Shown: positions 60,897 through 64,000 of the stretch, one piece after another | How the letters are laid out: every line of letters begins with the position of its first letter | How positions within the stretch are numbered: the stretch's first letter is position 1 | Assembly: GCF_000315015.1 (NCBI RefSeq) | Contig: NZ_BAEP01000060.1 | Span: forward strand, 62,001 to 126,000 | DNA length: 64,000 bases | Direction of reading: 5' to 3' | Origin: Paraglaciecola mesophila KMM 241 | GTDB taxonomy: Bacteria; Pseudomonadota; Gammaproteobacteria; Enterobacterales; Alteromonadaceae | The notes under the pieces: model-generated | The model's input: the letters and a program-made list of their open reading frames with translations, nothing else | Told to the model about the DNA's origin: nothing | The model's database searches: none | Program-made: the position numbers and the translations under genes

Positions 60897-61633
60897 TGAT
60901 TGATATCGAAATTTGCCTACCTTGTGATGACGTTACCAACGTCGCTCTGCAAATTCGCGCCGCTCGTGAAGGAAAAGCGGCGCGGGTAGAGCTTTGCAGC
61001 CATATGGAACACCAGGGACTCACGCCCAGTGTGAATGCCATGCAGCAAGCTAAGGCAACCGCCCAAGAGGAGATAACCTTGCTGGCAATGATCCGCCCAC
61101 GAGGTGGGGATTTTTGTTATGACGAGGGTGAAGTACTGCAAATGCAGCATGATATTGCCCTTGCTGCACAAGCTGGAATGCAAGGGGTGGTGCTCGGCGC
61201 GCTCACACCAGATAACAAGCTGGATATAGGTGCGTTAACTCGATTAATCGCAGTGGCTAATAACGCTAATTTGCAGGTGACATTTCATCGTGCATTTGAT
61301 GCCTTGGCTGAACCAGCTCAAGCCATTGAAACCCTGATTGAGCTAGGCGTGCAGCGCATTCTCACCTCAGGTTGTGACTGGGGAAGTCACGACACTGCGC
61401 AGCAGCATTGCGCGCAATTAGCACGTTACATCGCTCTAGCTAAGGGGCAAATTGAAATAGTGATTGGCGGCGGTATTACTCCTGCAAGCGCCAAATTAAT
61501 AGCACAGTCTATAAGCCAGCAGTTGGGACAAAATTATCATTATTCTTTTCACGCTTATTCGTCTGCTCTTATCGACGGGGTGGTAAATGAAAATCCCGTT
61601 CGACAGTTATATCAAAGAGTTAATGACACTTAA
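60896..61633 (+). CDS. cutC: CutC family TIM-barrel protein
   Basis: The 245-aa protein matches CutC: IEICLPCDDV, RVELCSHMEHQGLTPS, AMIRPRGGDFCYD, GVVLGALTPD, VTFHRAFD and ILTSGCDW. CutC was named for copper tolerance in E. coli, but the TIM-barrel fold and frequent clustering with glycan genes suggest an enzymatic role on a sugar-related compound. Here its ATG overlaps the GH85 stop by 1 nt (TAATG), so it is made in step with N-glycan enzymes. No signal peptide; cytosolic. Identification as a CutC homologue is firm, function is not. Confidence 0.9.
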   Translation: MIDIEICLPCDDVTNVALQIRAAREGKAARVELCSHMEHQGLTPSVNAMQQAKATAQEEITLLAMIRPRGGDFCYDEGEVLQMQHDIALAAQAGMQGVVLGALTPDNKLDIGALTRLIAVANNANLQVTFHRAFDALAEPAQAIETLIELGVQRILTSGCDWGSHDTAQQHCAQLARYIALAKGQIEIVIGGGITPASAKLIAQSISQQLGQNYHYSFHAYSSALIDGVVNENPVRQLYQRVNDT

Positions 61634-61762
61634 CTCGACTCGTACCAAGCAGCGCTTTTTACAAAGCAATAACTTCATCGTGGGGATGACTCATTGGGCG
61701 GCCCCGCACTCGATTCGATAGCCCACTTTACATTATTGGTTTTTATGATTAACGAAGAATAT

Positions 61763-64000
61763 ATGACACAAATGAAGACATTACCCCTAAATGGAACATG
61801 GCAGTTTTGCCAAGCTGATATGCAAGACTGGCGAAATGCAGAGGTTCCAGGGTGTAACTTTACTGACCTTCTAGCACATAATTTAATAGACAATCCGTTT
61901 GACCGAGACAACGAATCCCATTTGCAGTGGATTGAGAAAAAAGACTGGAATTATCGCCGTTCATTTATTGTATCAGCAGCGCAATTGGCCCACAGTGAAG
62001 TCAATCTAGTTGCACTAGGGCTTGATACGTTTTGTGATATTTATATCAATGGGCAGCACCTCGCCAGCGGGCAGAATATGTTTGTGGGTCAACATCTTGC
62101 TTGCAAGTCTTTGCTGGTAGAAGGTGAAAATGAAGTAGAAATTCGTTTTCGCTCACCCATGAATGAAGTGTATCCGCAATTTATAGCTAACGGTTTTACC
62201 TACCCAGCGGAAAACGACAAAAGTGACGAGAAGTTGAGTGTCTTTTGTCGCAAAGCACCTTGTCATTTTGGTTGGGATTGGGGCCCAAAATTCGTGACGT
62301 CTGGTATTTGGCGCGATATTTATTTAGCGTTTATCGACAGCGCTGAAATTAAAGACGTACATTTTGTACAGCAGACTTTGTCAGCACAGCGAGCCGACTT
62401 CCATTTCGCTTTAGATGTTAGCGCGATGACAGATTTTGATGCCCAGTTGGTTGTTAAATGCGAACAGGCTCCGCAGTTGAATAAAATTTTAGATGTGCAT
62501 TTATCGGCCCAGGCGGGCGAGCAAAGCATGTTGGTAAACTTTACGCTTAACGATCCTAAGCGCTGGTGGCCTAATGGATTGGGGGAAGCGTTTTTATATG
62601 ACTTTAGCTTTGAGTTAGTTAAGGATAAACGAGTTATAGCCCGTCGCGAGCAAGCTGTTGGGTTGCGAGAAATAGAAGTGGTTAATCAAGCCGATGAGAT
62701 GGGAGAGTCATTCTATTTCAAAGTAAACGGTCACCCAGTCTTTATGAAAGGCGCGAACTATATTCCTGATGACAGCTTCATTCACCGAGTTAATACCCAG
62801 CGACACCAGCAAGTGTTTGATGCCGTGGTGGCAGGCAACATGAATATGTTGCGAGTGTGGGGGGGCGGCATTTATCAAGATGATACGTTTTACGAATTGG
62901 CAGATCGCAACGGCATTTTGATCTGGCAAGACTTTATGTTTGCGTGCACCTTGTACCCAGCAGATGAAGCCTTCTTGGCAAATGTGAAACAAGAAGCAGA
63001 ATATAACGTTAAGCGTTTGCGTAACCACGCGTGTATCGCTATGTGGTGTGGCAATAACGAAGTCGATATGGCCATCGAAAAATGGCAGTGGGCTGAAAAG
63101 TTTGGCTACTCTGATGAGCTGTACGGGCGACTGAAACAGGATTACATCCGTTTGTTCGATGACTGCTTACCCAAGGTTATCAGCGCCTTTGATGCGCAGC
63201 GTTTTTATTTGCGTTCGTCCCCCATCGGTTTTTGGGAAAACGACGAAGATAATAAGGCTAATCACCATTACTGGGGTGTGTGGCACGGTGAAGAGCCGTT
63301 CAGTGAATATAAAAAACGCGTACCACGCTTTATGAGTGAATACGGTTTTCAGTCGTTTCCTATTGCTGAATCAACCTACGCGTTTACCCAGCCTGAAGAT
63401 CGCGAACTTGAATCAGCCGTGATGCAGGTTCATCAAAAGCACCCACGTGGCAATAAGCTTATCCGTAGCTATATGGATGAAGAGTTCAATGCCCCGAAAG
63501 ACTTCGATCAATTATTGTATTTAAGCCAAGTTCAACAAGCCCTTGGATTGAAAATGGCGTTTGAGGCGCATCGCAAAGCCATGCCATTTTGTATGGGAAC
63601 TCTGTACTGGCAATTAAACGACACTTGGCCTGCTGCGTCATGGTCTGGTATCGATTATTACGGCCGCTGGAAGGCACTGCATTATCAAGCTAAACGCAGC
63701 TTTGGCCAACAGTTATTAGTACTTGACCAAGTGAATGATCAGCTTGAAGTCACCTTGGTTTCTGACGATTTACAGCCTTTTTCCGCTCAATTGCACATTC
63801 AAGTTTATGACTTCGACGGTTCGGTGGTGTATTCACATGAGCAAGATGTGCTTGTGCCGGGTAATGCGTCTTTATCGCTTGCTTCGCTTGCTGTGTCAGA
63901 ACTTGTTTCCCAAGCCCAGCAAAGAGGCGCTGTGTTAGTCGCGCGCTTAATACATCAAGATGGCCGAGTGCTTAGCCAAAATAGTCACTTTTTTGTGGCC
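61763..64000 (+). CDS. GH2 beta-mannosidase (3' end beyond the window)
   Basis: The frame is open to the right edge (746 codons seen; relatives have roughly 820-880). The sugar-binding jelly roll starts LPLNGTWQF; the beta-sandwich and TIM barrel follow. Catalytic acid/base E433 sits in WCGNNEVDM and nucleophile E526 in FMSEYGFQSFP, 93 residues apart as in Bacteroides BtMan2A as I recall it. LRVWGGGIYQDDTFYELADR is typical of beta-mannosidases. It should split Man-beta-1,4-GlcNAc, the last step of core degradation. No signal peptide is visible from either ATG (61745 or 61763), so it is probably cytosolic. Confidence 0.9.
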   Translation, partial: MTQMKTLPLNGTWQFCQADMQDWRNAEVPGCNFTDLLAHNLIDNPFDRDNESHLQWIEKKDWNYRRSFIVSAAQLAHSEVNLVALGLDTFCDIYINGQHLASGQNMFVGQHLACKSLLVEGENEVEIRFRSPMNEVYPQFIANGFTYPAENDKSDEKLSVFCRKAPCHFGWDWGPKFVTSGIWRDIYLAFIDSAEIKDVHFVQQTLSAQRADFHFALDVSAMTDFDAQLVVKCEQAPQLNKILDVHLSAQAGEQSMLVNFTLNDPKRWWPNGLGEAFLYDFSFELVKDKRVIARREQAVGLREIEVVNQADEMGESFYFKVNGHPVFMKGANYIPDDSFIHRVNTQRHQQVFDAVVAGNMNMLRVWGGGIYQDDTFYELADRNGILIWQDFMFACTLYPADEAFLANVKQEAEYNVKRLRNHACIAMWCGNNEVDMAIEKWQWAEKFGYSDELYGRLKQDYIRLFDDCLPKVISAFDAQRFYLRSSPIGFWENDEDNKANHHYWGVWHGEEPFSEYKKRVPRFMSEYGFQSFPIAESTYAFTQPEDRELESAVMQVHQKHPRGNKLIRSYMDEEFNAPKDFDQLLYLSQVQQALGLKMAFEAHRKAMPFCMGTLYWQLNDTWPAASWSGIDYYGRWKALHYQAKRSFGQQLLVLDQVNDQLEVTLVSDDLQPFSAQLHIQVYDFDGSVVYSHEQDVLVPGNASLSLASLAVSELVSQAQQRGAVLVARLIHQDGRVLSQNSHFFVA

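Overview
The window looks like a chromosomal segment of a marine gammaproteobacterium of the Alteromonadales (Glaciecola/Paraglaciecola/Alteromonas-like). This is inferred from gammaproteobacterial housekeeping genes (ArcA, FxsA, DsbD, AroQ-AccB-AccC, PrmA, GreB, and an fkpA/slyX/yheV/yheS neighbourhood as in enterobacteria), from abundant secreted glycan-degrading enzymes and a large TonB-dependent receptor, and from a PEP-CTERM-like protein. No tRNA, rRNA, prophage, transposase or CRISPR array was seen. Both window edges cut genes: arcA on the left and a GH2 beta-mannosidase on the right.

Layout. 0-10.8 kb is housekeeping: arcA end, fxsA, dsbD, a secreted hydrolase, upp, an ACP phosphodiesterase homologue, aroQ-accB-accC, a MATE exporter, prmA and an HxlR regulator. 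10.8-20.8 kb is a beta-glucan island. Two perfect LacI-type palindromes precede a PEP-CTERM-like gene that overlaps by 4 nt a 2347-residue secreted protein with two GH16 laminarinase domains and many accessory modules; a secreted nucleoside hydrolase follows. 20.8-24.7 kb holds an unrecognised 423-aa protein, a Ca/Na antiporter, the divergent ohrR/ohr pair and a 38-aa membrane peptide. 24.7-30.6 kb holds a MoxR AAA+/VWA pair, a GlxA-type regulator and a two-subunit acyl-CoA dehydrogenase. 30.6-31.7 kb is non-coding and packed with short palindromes and direct repeats. 31.7-40.2 kb is mostly housekeeping: a GFA-family protein, greB, fkpA, a WD40 lipoprotein, slyX, yheV, yheS, an acetyltransferase and a LysR/YeiH pair.

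40.3 kb to the right edge is the most interesting part: an apparently complete system for dismantling high-mannose N-glycans from glycoproteins. The minus-strand arm carries three GH92 alpha-mannosidases, an AGE-family mannose isomerase and a FucP-like sugar permease. The plus-strand arm carries a LacI regulator, a TonB-dependent receptor, a lipoprotein with four F5/8-type-C modules, a GlcNAc kinase-like protein, a Tat-exported glycosylasparaginase, a GH85 endo-beta-N-acetylglucosaminidase, CutC and a GH2 beta-mannosidase. The proposed order of events is as follows. GH85 cuts the chitobiose core; glycosylasparaginase releases the GlcNAc left on Asn; GH92 enzymes trim alpha-mannose; GH2 splits Man-beta-1,4-GlcNAc; the permease imports sugars; mannose becomes fructose and GlcNAc is phosphorylated. 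One GH92 has Gln where the catalytic acid Glu is expected, the signature of enzymes acting on mannose-1-phosphate diesters, so phosphorylated (yeast-like) mannans or N-glycans may also be targets. Copies of the palindrome TGTAATCGATTACA in the divergent regulatory region (one perfect, one degenerate) and just downstream of a near-consensus promoter of the receptor gene tie both arms to the LacI protein.
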